This document shows, piece by piece, positions 8,944 through 16,542 of a DNA stretch of 18,060 nucleotides. How positions within the stretch are numbered: position 1 is the first letter of the stretch; the number at the start of each line of letters is the position of its first letter. Position numbers and translations under genes: made by a program. Source of the stretch: Acidimicrobiaceae bacterium (lineage in GTDB: Bacteria; Actinomycetota; Acidimicrobiia; Acidimicrobiales; Bog-793); NCBI GenBank assembly GCA_003170375.1, contig PMZN01000023.1, forward strand, positions 10,627 to 28,686, given 5' to 3'. Under the pieces are notes generated by a model. That model ran no database searches and had not been told where the DNA came from. It saw nothing but the letters and a program-made list of their open reading frames with translations.

Positions 8944-9981
8944 ATGGTCTTCGTCGAGGTCTTCCGCTTGCTCGTCGCAGTCTGCGGCGCGCTTGTTGGC
9001 CTCACGGCTGGCAACCACTACGCCGCCACAGCGGCGGGACGTTCCACTGGAGCTGCAATCGGGGTCTTGGTCGGTTATGTGGTCGGCGGCGTCGTCGGTC
9101 GCCTGACGGCCGGAGGCATGCGTGAGGCGACCCGCTCGCTTCGTGACGTTCCAGCCCCCGAGCTGCTCTCCGGGATGTTGTTCGGCAGCTTGGGCCTTCT
9201 GATCGGTGTCATCGTCTGCATCCCGCTGTTCGTCTTCGTCCGGGAGGACTTCGACTTCCTTATTGCCGCGGCGGTGGCGTGGGTGATCGGTACGCTCGGC
9301 TTGAAGTTGGGCATGGCCAAGGGTCGCCAGCTTGCCGACGCTCTCGGCGTCACGCGCCACCTCATGACGTCGCGCCAGGACGTCGCCCTCGGGGCTGACC
9401 TGGCGGACACTTCTGCGGTCATGGATCGGTCGTTTCTCGTAATGGGACAGATCGGCTTGTTCGGTCCCGAGCTGTTGATCCCCGAACCTGTGGCCGACGA
9501 GCTTGCCACCTTGGCCGAAGGCCCAGATCCTGTCGCTGCGCGACGCGCGCGGCGCGGGCTCGAGGTGATTGACGAGCTCAGGAAGCTCGGGATCAGAGTC
9601 ACCTTCGTGCAGGGCGATGTCCCCGGCGCAGCTTCGATCGAAGAGAAGGTCGCCATCCTGGCCGACCGCCTTGACGCTCGGGTCGTCACGTGCTCTGTAG
9701 AGATGACCCGTCGCCGGGAGGAGGCGGGCGCCCGTGTGCTGGATCTTCGTCGCCTTGTGAGCGACCTTTCACCGGACCACGTCCCTGGCGAGCATCTGAG
9801 AGTCGACCTGATCAGAGCAGGTCGCCAGCCCCAGCAAGCGATTGGTTTCCTGCCCGACGGCGACATGGTCGTAGTCAACGATGCCGAGGAAATGGTCGGT
9901 CGAGCAGGCGTGGAAGTCGTTGTCCTTTCGACGAGGCCGACGAATCAGGGGCTGCTCGTCTTCGCCCGCGTCGCGGACTAA
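8944..9981 (+). CDS. YacL-like membrane PIN-TRAM domain protein
   Basis: A 345-residue protein with four predicted membrane helices (about 6-22, 35-53, 74-98, 104-122), a PIN domain (about 150-275) and a C-terminal TRAM domain (about 278-345). This is the architecture of Bacillus YacL and related proteins. The PIN start DTSAVMD keeps aspartates 155 and 161, and VADELATLAE keeps glutamate 186. Later, where the family usually has VD and then TND, this protein has IEEK (232-235) and TCSVEM (249-254), so the TND aspartate is a serine. The TRAM part shows VPGEHLRV, GDMVVV and a terminal LLVFARV. PIN domains are metal-dependent RNases and TRAM binds RNA; cellular targets of YacL-like proteins are not established. 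The start is ATG 8944, placed behind a leaderless -10. Confidence 0.88.
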   Translation: MVFVEVFRLLVAVCGALVGLTAGNHYAATAAGRSTGAAIGVLVGYVVGGVVGRLTAGGMREATRSLRDVPAPELLSGMLFGSLGLLIGVIVCIPLFVFVREDFDFLIAAAVAWVIGTLGLKLGMAKGRQLADALGVTRHLMTSRQDVALGADLADTSAVMDRSFLVMGQIGLFGPELLIPEPVADELATLAEGPDPVAARRARRGLEVIDELRKLGIRVTFVQGDVPGAASIEEKVAILADRLDARVVTCSVEMTRRREEAGARVLDLRRLVSDLSPDHVPGEHLRVDLIRAGRQPQQAIGFLPDGDMVVVNDAEEMVGRAGVEVVVLSTRPTNQGLLVFARVAD

Positions 9982-10006
9982 CCAGGTTCGTCCCGCGTCG
10001 GGAACA

Positions 10007-10028
10007 GGCAGGCCTCACGAGGTCTGCC
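10007..10028. terminator. Hairpin between convergent genes, possible bidirectional terminator
   Basis: GGCAGGCCT and AGGTCTGCC form a 9-bp stem with one G-U pair around a CACG loop. It lies between the PIN-TRAM stop (9981) and the pcm stop (10112). A smaller hairpin, TCCCG-CGT-CGGGA, sits just upstream at 9991-10003. Neither has a T-run, so efficiency as an intrinsic terminator is uncertain. Confidence 0.45.
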
Positions 10029-10111
10029 GCGCAACGGGCAATCAAGGCTCGGAGAACCTGGGCCGGACTGAGCGCAGCGGGAGCACGCCGGATCGCGAAC
10101 CGGTGAAGACC

Positions 10112-10804
10112 CTAGCGGACCTCGAATCCGTTCGCCCCGAGCAAGGGCACGAAACGGGCTCCGCACAGCACCCGTAGTTCAACCAACTTGCTGTCTCGTG
10201 CTTCGAAGACCTTCACGAGATCGCCGCCCCCGTTCCCGACGGGCATGACGAGCTTGCCTCCGGGGGCGAGCTGGGCCGCGAGCGGAGCTGGGACACGGAG
10301 GAAAGCGGCCGCGACCACGATGCCGTCGTAGGGAGCGGAACTCGGCAGCCCGAGCGTGCCGTCGCCGGTGACGACCTCGGCGTTGAGGACGCCTTCCGCC
10401 TTCAGGTTGTGGCGGGCAACCTCCGCCAGCTGGGAGATGCGCTCGACACTGAACACGCGGCGGGCGAGTTTGGCGAGCAGCGCCGCTTGATAGCCATATC
10501 CGGTGCCGATCTCGAGAACCGTGTCCTCCGGCTCGAGGTTCAGGGCCTCGATCATCAGTCCGATCAGCGACGGCTGTGAGGTCGTCTGGGCCTGCCCGAT
10601 CGGGATCGCGCAGTCGTGGCCGACCTCGTTGCGCATCTCGCTGGGGACGAACGAGGCGCGGCGAACAGTGCGGAGCGCCTCGAGCACACGGGGGTCGGTG
10701 ACACCTTGGGCACGTGCCGCGCGCACGAGTGACTCCGCGTTCGCGCGATCGGCCCACGTCGCACCGCCGGCTTGCTCGCCGTCGCGGTCCCCGCCTGTCT
10801 TCAT
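10112..10804 (-). CDS. pcm: Protein-L-isoaspartate O-methyltransferase
   Basis: A 230-residue SAM-dependent methyltransferase of the PCMT family. GQAQTTSQPSL (70-80) is the family's substrate-side motif. VLEIGTGYGYQAALLA (96-111) is SAM motif I. GDGTLGLP...APYDGIVVAAA is motif II, and PLLGANGF near the C-terminus matches the family ending. The enzyme methylates isoaspartyl residues so that aged proteins can be repaired. About 20 hydrophilic N-terminal residues precede the conserved fold. The ATG at 10804 has no Shine-Dalgarno; TCAAAT 6 bases upstream on the minus strand could be a leaderless -10. It is downstream of the pnt operon on the same strand, separated by 79 bases, and converges on the PIN-TRAM gene. 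Confidence 0.93.
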   Translation of the reverse strand: MKTGGDRDGEQAGGATWADRANAESLVRAARAQGVTDPRVLEALRTVRRASFVPSEMRNEVGHDCAIPIGQAQTTSQPSLIGLMIEALNLEPEDTVLEIGTGYGYQAALLAKLARRVFSVERISQLAEVARHNLKAEGVLNAEVVTGDGTLGLPSSAPYDGIVVAAAFLRVPAPLAAQLAPGGKLVMPVGNGGGDLVKVFEARDSKLVELRVLCGARFVPLLGANGFEVR

Positions 10805-10883
10805 GCGCTCATTTGAGCAGGAAGGCGCGCCCCTTCGCTGCGGGATTCTCCCTACACCGCGTGGTGCCGGTACAAGCGTAGGG

Positions 10884-12269
10884 TCAGAGGGCCTTGATCG
10901 CAGCCACGACCTTCGTCAGCGAATCCTTGGCGTCACCGAACAACAGCGTGGTCTTCGGGTCGAAGAGAAGTTCGTTGTCGATGCCGGCAAAACCTGGACG
11001 CATCGAGCGCTTCATGAACACGATGTTGCGGGCTTCGTCGACCGCAAGGATCGGCATCCCGTAGATCGGGCTGTCCGGGTTGTTCTTGGCTGCCGGGTTG
11101 ACGACGTCGTTCGCTCCGACCACGAGCGCCACATCGGCGGACTGGAATTCCGGGTTCGCCTCGTCCATTTCCTTCAACTGCTCGTAGGGAACGTTGGCCT
11201 CAGCCAACAGAACGTTCATGTGGCCAGGCATACGGCCCGCGACAGGGTGGATGGCGTAAATGACCTGGACTCCACGCGACTCGAGCAGGTCGGCAAGCTC
11301 GCGAATCGTGTGCTGAGCCTGTGCGACTGCAAGTCCGTAGCCCGGAACGACGATCACCTTGTTCGCGTAGGCGAGCAGGATGGCAACGTCTTCGGCACTC
11401 GCGGAGCGGACGCTTCGGGTCGTGTCGCCCTCGGCGCCACCGGTGGCCGTGATGACCGAACCGAAGGCACTGAAGAGGATGTTCGGGAGAGACCGTCCCA
11501 TCGCACGGCTCATCATCTGGGTGAGGAGCGTGCCCGAGGCGCCGACGAGCGTACCCGCAACGACGAGCACGACCGAGTGCAACACGAAGCCGCTTGCAGC
11601 GACAGCGAGACCGGTGAACGAGTTCAGCAACGAGATGAGGACGGGCACGTCCGCACCGCCGACTGGCAGGACGAACGCGACACCGAAGGCCAGCGCGAGT
11701 ACGAGCACGATCGCAACGAGCCAGTTGAAGGAACTGACGCAAACCGTGACTCCGAGCCCGAGGATGGCAACGCCGACGATGCCGTTCCAGACCTGCTGGC
11801 CAGGGTAGGTGATGGGCCTGCCGGTCATGATCTCTTGGAGCTTCGCGAAGGCAATGCAGCTGCCGGAGAACGAGACGCAGCCGATGACCACGCCCAACAG
11901 GACCTCGACGACTTCGTAGACGGCAAGCGAGCCAGCCGGAGCCCGGAGGAAGGTGGCGAGCGCGATCAGAGCAGCTGCGCCCCCGCCGACCCCGTTGAAG
12001 GCCGCGACCATCTGCGGCATCGCGGTCATCTTGACCAAGCGTGCTGCAGGGACCGCGATGACCGTCCCGATCGCCATTGCTCCGACGATCAGCAGGAAGT
12101 GGGTCAGGCCGTTAGTTGCGAAAGTAATCGCTATTGCGAGCGTCATGCCGCCAGCGCCGAGGAGGTTTCCGTAGCGCGCGGTCTTCGGTCCCGTAAGGCC
12201 GCGCAGCGCCAGGACGAAGCAGATCGCCGCGATCAGGTCAGCGAGGCGGATGCCCGTCCCGAGGCTCAC
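10884..12269 (-). CDS. pntB: NAD(P) transhydrogenase subunit beta (PntB)
   Basis: A 461-residue beta subunit. The N-terminal half is the multi-helix proton channel (domain II), with YGNLLGAGGMTLAIAI, the VAAFNGVGGGAAALIA segment and many hydrophobic stretches. The C-terminal domain III binds NADP(H): VPGYGLAVAQAQ is its Rossmann fingerprint, followed by IHPVAGRMPGHMNVLLAEA, VVGANDVVNPAA and IVFMKRSM. With PntAA and PntAB it couples hydride transfer from NADH to NADP+ to inward proton flow across the cytoplasmic membrane. The GTG start (12267-12269) overlaps the pntAB stop in a GTGA junction, so the pair is translationally coupled. The reading frame stays open further upstream, but the extra sequence only shadows pntAB. 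Confidence 0.97.
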   Translation of the reverse strand: MSLGTGIRLADLIAAICFVLALRGLTGPKTARYGNLLGAGGMTLAIAITFATNGLTHFLLIVGAMAIGTVIAVPAARLVKMTAMPQMVAAFNGVGGGAAALIALATFLRAPAGSLAVYEVVEVLLGVVIGCVSFSGSCIAFAKLQEIMTGRPITYPGQQVWNGIVGVAILGLGVTVCVSSFNWLVAIVLVLALAFGVAFVLPVGGADVPVLISLLNSFTGLAVAASGFVLHSVVLVVAGTLVGASGTLLTQMMSRAMGRSLPNILFSAFGSVITATGGAEGDTTRSVRSASAEDVAILLAYANKVIVVPGYGLAVAQAQHTIRELADLLESRGVQVIYAIHPVAGRMPGHMNVLLAEANVPYEQLKEMDEANPEFQSADVALVVGANDVVNPAAKNNPDSPIYGMPILAVDEARNIVFMKRSMRPGFAGIDNELLFDPKTTLLFGDAKDSLTKVVAAIKAL

Positions 12270-12616
12270 TTCGGGCCCCCTTCCGTGCTCGGCGCAACCG
12301 CGCTGACCGACTCCGCCGAGACTTTGGGCGGCTTGCGGACCTTGAACATCTCGAGCATCCGATCGGTCACGACGAACCCGCCGACGACGTTCAAGGTGGC
12401 CAAGACCACGGCGACGAAGCCGAGCACCATCTGGCTCGTGCCGCTCGCCGTGCCGAGGACGAGCATCGCGCCGACGAGCACGACGCCGTGGATCGCGTTC
12501 GTGCCCGACATCAACGGCGTATGCAGCGTGCTTGGTACCTTGGCGATCACCTCGAAGCCCACGAACGCCGCAAGCACAAACACGGTGATGAGCGAGAGGA
12601 TGTCCCCGCCGTTCAT
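12266..12616 (-). CDS. pntAB: NAD(P) transhydrogenase membrane subunit alpha-2 (PntAB)
   Basis: A 116-residue membrane protein with three hydrophobic helices (about 6-24, 43-58, 63-83). It carries the conserved VPSTLHTPLMSGTNAIHG and the following VVLVGA. In the fused alpha subunit of E. coli this is the C-terminal membrane part; here, as in Rhodospirillum, it is a separate gene and completes proton-channel domain II. The C-terminal tail from KVRKPPKV is hydrophilic. It joins its neighbours by an ATGA overlap with pntAA upstream and a GTGA overlap with pntB downstream. Confidence 0.95.
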   Translation of the reverse strand: MNGGDILSLITVFVLAAFVGFEVIAKVPSTLHTPLMSGTNAIHGVVLVGAMLVLGTASGTSQMVLGFVAVVLATLNVVGGFVVTDRMLEMFKVRKPPKVSAESVSAVAPSTEGGPK

Positions 12617-13746
12617 TGCGTCCCTCCTTCGAGCAGGTCGCGGGTGGGGGCATGGCGGACCTCGCCCCCGTGGGTGACGCAGGTGCCGGCGACAATCTCG
12701 TCGTCGAAGTCCGGGGCGAACTCTCCCGCCTTCACGACGAGTGTCAGGAACTCGGCGATGTTGCGCGAGTAGAGGAAGCTCGCGTGCAGCGGCATCGAGC
12801 TCGGGAGGTTCTTCACCCCGATGATCGTGACGCCGCCCTCGTCGATGCTCTCTCCTGGGCGACTGAGCTCGCAGTTGCCGCCCGTCTCGGCCGCAAGGTC
12901 GACGATGACGCTGCCCAGGGCCATCTGGTGCACCATCTCCCCGGTGACGAGCACCGGTGCTTTGCGACCGGGGATCGCCGCGGTCGTGATGACGACGTCG
13001 GCGCTGGCGACTTCCTTGCCGATGAGTTCACGCTGGCGGCGCAGGAAGTCCTCTGACTGTTCCCGCGCGTACCCGCCCTCGCCCTCCTGGGCCTCGAGAT
13101 CAAGCTCGACGAACGTGGCACCCAGGCTCTTGACCTCTGTGCGCGCGGCCGTCCGGACGTCGTAGGCGCGGACGTTCGCACCGAGGCGGCGTGCCGTCGC
13201 GATCGCTTGGAGCCCGGCGACGCCGGCGCCGAGCACCAGCACCTTGGCGGGCGGCACCGTGCCGGCTGCGGTCATGTAGAGGGGGAAGAACTTCGGGAGC
13301 TGCTCTGCTGCCAGAAGTACCGCCCGATAGCCCGAGACCAGCGCCTGGGATGAGAGCACGTCCATCGACTGCGCCCGGGAGATTCGAGGCAACAGGTCCA
13401 GGCTGAACGCGGAGATCCGGCGACCCACAAGCGCACGGATGAGGTCGAGGTTTGCCGTGGGTTGGAGGTAGCTCACGACGCCGGAGCCTTCGTTCAGGAG
13501 GCCCACCTCTTCCAACGTCAACGGCTGCACCTTGCAGATGAAGCCCGACGTCGCGAACAGCGTCGGGGCGTCCACCAGGGTGACACCCGCGGCGGTGTAG
13601 GCCTCGTCGGCAATAAGTGAGGAGGCGCCGGCACCGGCTTGCACCGCGACATCCGCGCCTAGGGCTGTGATCCTTGGGACGACGCTGGGGACGAGCGCAA
13701 CCCGACGCTCGCCGGGCGTTGTCTCGCTCGGTATTCCCAATCGCAT
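12613..13746 (-). CDS. pntAA: NAD(P) transhydrogenase subunit alpha-1 (PntAA)
   Basis: A 377-residue soluble domain I, homologous to alanine dehydrogenase. It begins MRLGIPSETTPGERRVAL, as expected. The RQD loop, which orders nicotinamide and contacts domain III, is intact: arginine 121, glutamine 126 and aspartate 129 in RISRAQSMD. VLGAGVAGLQAI (171-182) is the NAD fingerprint, followed by AYDVR (194-198). The C-terminal DEIVAGT is followed by a short tail where fused alpha subunits run on into the membrane part. It binds NADH on the cytoplasmic side. It is first in the pntAA-pntAB-pntB operon and divergent from gltX. The ATG has no Shine-Dalgarno; a TAGACC box 6 bases upstream suggests leaderless transcription. 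Confidence 0.97.
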   Translation of the reverse strand: MRLGIPSETTPGERRVALVPSVVPRITALGADVAVQAGAGASSLIADEAYTAAGVTLVDAPTLFATSGFICKVQPLTLEEVGLLNEGSGVVSYLQPTANLDLIRALVGRRISAFSLDLLPRISRAQSMDVLSSQALVSGYRAVLLAAEQLPKFFPLYMTAAGTVPPAKVLVLGAGVAGLQAIATARRLGANVRAYDVRTAARTEVKSLGATFVELDLEAQEGEGGYAREQSEDFLRRQRELIGKEVASADVVITTAAIPGRKAPVLVTGEMVHQMALGSVIVDLAAETGGNCELSRPGESIDEGGVTIIGVKNLPSSMPLHASFLYSRNIAEFLTLVVKAGEFAPDFDDEIVAGTCVTHGGEVRHAPTRDLLEGGTQ

Positions 13747-13752
13747 GAGTTC

Positions 13753-13783
13753 GGTCTAGCAAACGCGGACGCTCCGGGTCTAA
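13753..13783 (-). promoter_or_regulatory. Possible promoter of the pnt operon, with a repeated TAGACC
   Basis: On the minus strand, TAGACC (13758 to 13753) stands 6 bases ahead of the pntAA ATG, preceded by TGC, an extended -10-like arrangement. An identical TAGACC occurs 24 bases further upstream (13782 to 13777) as part of TTAGAC, which could act as a poor -35 with long spacing or as a half-site for a regulator. Confidence 0.35.
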
Positions 13784-13855
13784 ACGGGGCCACCGGCTCG
13801 GCGTGGGCGGTGCAACGCAAGTTCACCTCCCGTACCCACCACGGTCCTTGTCCCC

Positions 13856-13876
13856 GGTGTCGACCGAATTGACACC
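13856..13876. repeat. Inverted repeat GGTGTC-N9-GACACC, candidate operator
   Basis: A perfect 6-bp inverted repeat with a 9-base centre lies between the divergent pntAA and gltX genes. It is 14 bases upstream of the gltX -35 and about 110 bases from the pntAA start. Its half-site spacing of about 15 bases centre to centre could fit a dimeric helix-turn-helix protein. No protein is assigned; a chance repeat is possible. Confidence 0.4.
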
Positions 13877-13890
13877 ATGCTCGGACTTGG

Positions 13891-13919
13891 TTGGCCTGTC
13901 GCTCAGGCGGCGGTAACCT
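13891..13919 (+). promoter_or_regulatory. gltX promoter (leaderless)
   Basis: TTGGCC (13891-13896) and TAACCT (13914-13919) are separated by exactly 17 bases, and the GTG start follows 7 bases after the -10. Transcription would therefore start at the initiation codon, with no room for a Shine-Dalgarno. This is the best-formed promoter in the window. Confidence 0.6.
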
Positions 13920-13926
13920 CGCTCGA

Positions 13927-15381
13927 GTGGCCAGCGAGGTGATCGGAGAGACGATCGGAGCGCGGCCGGTACGCGTCCGGATCGCGCCGTCCCCAACCGG
14001 TTACTTCCATGTCGGGGGCGCTCGCACGGCGCTCTATAACTGGTGTTTCGCGAGGCGCCACGACGGCGTGTTCGTTCTCCGGATCGAAGACACCGACGCT
14101 GAGCGCAACAAGGAGGAGTGGGTCGGCGGTATCGGTTCCGCGCTGACGTGGCTTGGGATCGACTGGGACGAGGGTCCTTATCGTCAGTCCCAGCGTGGGG
14201 AGCACTACCAGGCGGCGCTCGATGAGCTCTGGTCTAACGGCTACCTGTACTCCTGCGACTGCACGCGCGACGTAGTGCTAGAGCGGACGAAGGCCAACGC
14301 GACGCCGGGCTACGACGGTAATTGCCGCGACCGTGGCCTCGAGCGCCAGCCGGGGCGCGCCTTGCGATTCAAGGTTCCCCGAGAGGGCGTCACGGTCGTG
14401 ACCGACGTCATCCGTGGAGAAGTTCGTTTTGCCAACTCGACGATCGACGATTTCGTGGTCGCGAAATCGAACGGCAACCCGCTGTTCGTTCTCGCCGGTG
14501 TCGTCGACGACCGGGAGATGCGGATCAGCCACGTCATCCGGGCGGAGGAGCACCTCCCGACGACACCCAAGGCGGTTCTCCTCTGGGAAGCGCTCGGGAC
14601 CGGCGCCCTCCCACTTCCCACCTACGCCCACCTGCCCGTACTAGTGAACGAAAAGCGGCAGAAGATCTCCAAACGACGTGACCGCGTTGCCATTGAGGAC
14701 TACCGGGCGCAGGGCTTCCTGCCCGAGGCGATGGTGAACTACCTCGCACTGCTCGGGTGGAGCCCCGGGGATGGGCGCGAGTTCTTCAGTCTCGGAGACC
14801 TCGTCACCGAGTTCGACCTCAGCAACGTCAATCACTCACCCGCCTTCTTCGACGAGACGAAGCTGCTGCACTTCAACGGCGTCTACCTGCGCGAACTTGC
14901 GGTCGAGAGCTTCATCGAGCGCTGCCGCCAGTGGGCGGCAGAAGATGCACCGGCGCAGGTGACGGCGGATTTTTCGTCGGCAGAGTTCGCGAGGCTCGCC
15001 CCGCTGGTCCAAGAACGGGCGGCCACTTTGTCAGAGGCGGCAAGTCTCGTCGAGTTCCTCTTCGCACCCGACTTCGCGATCGAGGACGAGTCGTTCGAGA
15101 AGGCGATCTCCCGGGACCCGGACGCGGGCTCGATCCTCGCGGAGGCCCGCGAACGGCTCGAGAGCTGCGCCTTCGAGGCGGCGTCGCTCAAGGCCGAGAT
15201 CTCCGAGCTCGGAGAAAAGCGGGGACGCAAGCTCGGCAAGGTGCAAGCGCCGATCAGGGCGGCTGTGCTCGGGCGTGGAGTCGGCCTGCCCTTATTCGAG
15301 TCGCTCGAAGTGCTGGGGCGTGCCCGGTCACTGGAGCGCCTTGACGCTGCCATCGAGCGACTGGCCGCGTCGAGGCCTTAG
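13927..15381 (+). CDS. gltX: Glutamyl-tRNA synthetase
   Basis: A 484-residue class I synthetase. RIAPSPTGYFHVGGARTALYNW (split here as RIAPSPTG and HVGGARTALYNW) holds the HIGH-type ATP site near residue 28. LRIEDTDAERN follows. CDCTRDV with a later cysteine in GYDGNCRD matches the bacterial GluRS zinc site. KISKR (246-250) is the KMSKS loop. The C-terminal half is the alpha-helical anticodon-binding domain. It charges tRNA-Glu with glutamate. The GTG at 13927 is chosen because it sits 7 bases behind a promoter -10 and precedes the family N-terminus; the in-frame upstream ATG at 13891 would cover the promoter. tRNA-Gln follows 132 bases downstream, which fits a non-discriminating enzyme that also misacylates tRNA-Gln for later amidation by GatCAB. 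That is inference. Confidence 0.96.
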   Translation: MASEVIGETIGARPVRVRIAPSPTGYFHVGGARTALYNWCFARRHDGVFVLRIEDTDAERNKEEWVGGIGSALTWLGIDWDEGPYRQSQRGEHYQAALDELWSNGYLYSCDCTRDVVLERTKANATPGYDGNCRDRGLERQPGRALRFKVPREGVTVVTDVIRGEVRFANSTIDDFVVAKSNGNPLFVLAGVVDDREMRISHVIRAEEHLPTTPKAVLLWEALGTGALPLPTYAHLPVLVNEKRQKISKRRDRVAIEDYRAQGFLPEAMVNYLALLGWSPGDGREFFSLGDLVTEFDLSNVNHSPAFFDETKLLHFNGVYLRELAVESFIERCRQWAAEDAPAQVTADFSSAEFARLAPLVQERAATLSEAASLVEFLFAPDFAIEDESFEKAISRDPDAGSILAEARERLESCAFEAASLKAEISELGEKRGRKLGKVQAPIRAAVLGRGVGLPLFESLEVLGRARSLERLDAAIERLAASRP

Positions 15382-15403
15382 GTCCCGAGCGCCTGAGTCC
15401 CGT

Positions 15404-15420
15404 TGTCGGCATGACCGACA
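15404..15420 (+). terminator. Short hairpin after gltX
   Basis: TGTCGG-CATGA-CCGACA is a perfect 6-bp stem 22 bases after the gltX stop. There is no T-run behind it. It could attenuate gltX transcription or only punctuate a gltX-tRNA transcript. Confidence 0.35.
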
Positions 15421-15495
15421 GCCCTAGGGAACGGTTCGTCTGGTAGGAGTCCTAAGTGGCCCTTGGCCTCCCGCGGGTTCGGGGGCCGCGCCTGT

Positions 15496-15501
15496 TACGA
15501 T
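15496..15501 (+). promoter_or_regulatory. Possible -10 box of tRNA-Gln
   Basis: TACGAT sits 12 bases ahead of the mature tRNA-Gln 5' end, so transcription could begin a few bases upstream of the tRNA. No convincing -35 lies 16-18 bases upstream. Confidence 0.35.
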
Positions 15502-15513
15502 GACGCCGCCCAT

Positions 15514-15585
15514 TCGGGGGTGGTGTAATCGGCAACACGGCAGGTTCTGGCCCTGTAATTGGGGGTTCGAGTCCTCCCCCCCGAG
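15514..15585 (+). tRNA. tRNA-Gln (anticodon CUG)
   Basis: It folds as a full 72-base cloverleaf. The acceptor stem is TCGGGGG/CCCCCGA. The D-stem is GTGT/ACAC. The anticodon stem is GCAGG/CCTGT around loop TTCTGGC (anticodon CTG at 15547-15549). The T-arm is GGGGG-TTCGAGT-CCTCC, with one G-U pair. The discriminator base is G. CCA is not encoded. It reads CAG, the dominant glutamine codon in GC-rich genomes. It lies between gltX and a strong terminator. Confidence 0.95.
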
Positions 15586-15588
15586 CTG

Positions 15589-15613
15589 CGAGCGGCCGGA
15601 AGGCCGCTCGTTT
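15589..15613 (+). terminator. Intrinsic terminator after tRNA-Gln
   Basis: CGAGCGGCC and GGCCGCTCG form a perfect 9-bp stem with a GGAA tetraloop, followed directly by TTT. It begins 3 bases after the tRNA discriminator and lies before the opposing maleylpyruvate isomerase-family stop at 15629. It may also end transcription from that gene on the minus strand. Confidence 0.8.
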
Positions 15614-15628
15614 CGCGCATAGCAGGCA

Positions 15629-16378
15629 TCAGAGGCGGACAACCTCCCTGAAGCGGTCTGCGATCTGTCGATTACCGAAAATCTCGAGCCGTTCGGTCGG
15701 TAGGCGGCCCCAGGTCCAGCAAGCCAACTCGAAGGCGCTACCCCGGAGCGCTACGCCGGCCTTCGCGTGTTCACGAGTGATCGAGGTACCGCCGGCCCTT
15801 GGGTCCAGCGTCCATTCCGCGCCGGGAACGTCAGTGGCGTGAAGGTGCATGGAGTCACCGAGTCCGGCCGCGAGAATCTGGGACTCGAACCGGGGGTAGA
15901 ACAGCTCGAAGAACTCGGTGACCGTGTCGGTTGCCACTTCGGGGTATCCGTGAGCTGGCTCGGAGCCCTGTGCCAGTTCGACGTCCACGCGGTGGATGAG
16001 CGTCTCGTGCGCCAGGCGGCGGGACCAGAAGCTCGTCAGGCCCGGGCTGTCCTTGGTCCAGTTCCACACCAGGGTGTCGTCGTCGGCGGTCTCGAGGGCA
16101 GCGAGCACGGCCGTCCGTTGCTCCGCGAACCAACCAAGTTGCGCTTCGCCGTCGGGGATGGTCGGCAGCTCGTTACGGTCAGGAGCATCGGTTCGCCGTG
16201 CGGAGACGACGAGAGCAACCCGGCTGTAGATGACTCCAAGATGGTTCACTAGCTGTGCCACATCCCACCCTGGACAGGTGGGCAATGGGGTGTCGAGTGA
16301 CGCCGCACCGTTGGAAACGGCTACGAGAAAGCGGCTGGACTCCAAGTCGAGGGAATCCAAGGCGGTTGAGCGATCCAT
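15629..16378 (-). CDS. Maleylpyruvate isomerase-family, mycothiol-dependent DinB-like protein
   Basis: A 249-residue protein of the actinobacterial MDMPI / TIGR03083-type family. The N-terminal DinB-like four-helix bundle shows CPGWDVAQLVNHLG (35-48) with histidine 46, and later RRLAHETLIHRVD (120-132) with histidines 124 and 129 and aspartate 132. These are the family's metal-binding positions. A smaller C-terminal domain with WTLDPRAGG and GSAFELACWTWGRLP follows. Characterised members use mycothiol as thiol cofactor to isomerise maleylpyruvate, but most, probably including this one, act on unknown substrates. The ATG at 16378 is preferred to a GTG 15 codons upstream because the family homology begins there. 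It is transcribed against gltX and sits between the two tRNAs. Confidence 0.85.
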   Translation of the reverse strand: MDRSTALDSLDLESSRFLVAVSNGAASLDTPLPTCPGWDVAQLVNHLGVIYSRVALVVSARRTDAPDRNELPTIPDGEAQLGWFAEQRTAVLAALETADDDTLVWNWTKDSPGLTSFWSRRLAHETLIHRVDVELAQGSEPAHGYPEVATDTVTEFFELFYPRFESQILAAGLGDSMHLHATDVPGAEWTLDPRAGGTSITREHAKAGVALRGSAFELACWTWGRLPTERLEIFGNRQIADRFREVVRL

Positions 16379-16542
16379 GCTGCCAGTCTGCCCCTCGGCG
16401 GCTCCACGGGCGCGCCAACTCACTCATCGGATCGCTCGTCATCAGGAGGGCACTCGACGACTAACATGATCAAGCTTCGCTGGCCGCGATGCCAGCCGGA
16501 GTCCTGCAACGCGAGCCAATGCTTGAGGATTTCGCCACGCAC

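Noticed and set aside
10503..12677. A 724-codon open frame on the plus strand antisense to pntB and pntAB
   Set aside because: It is a shadow of the high-GC codon bias of pntB/pntAB. The translation is rich in Arg, Asp, Glu and His, has no family resemblance, and lies opposite unmistakable transhydrogenase genes.
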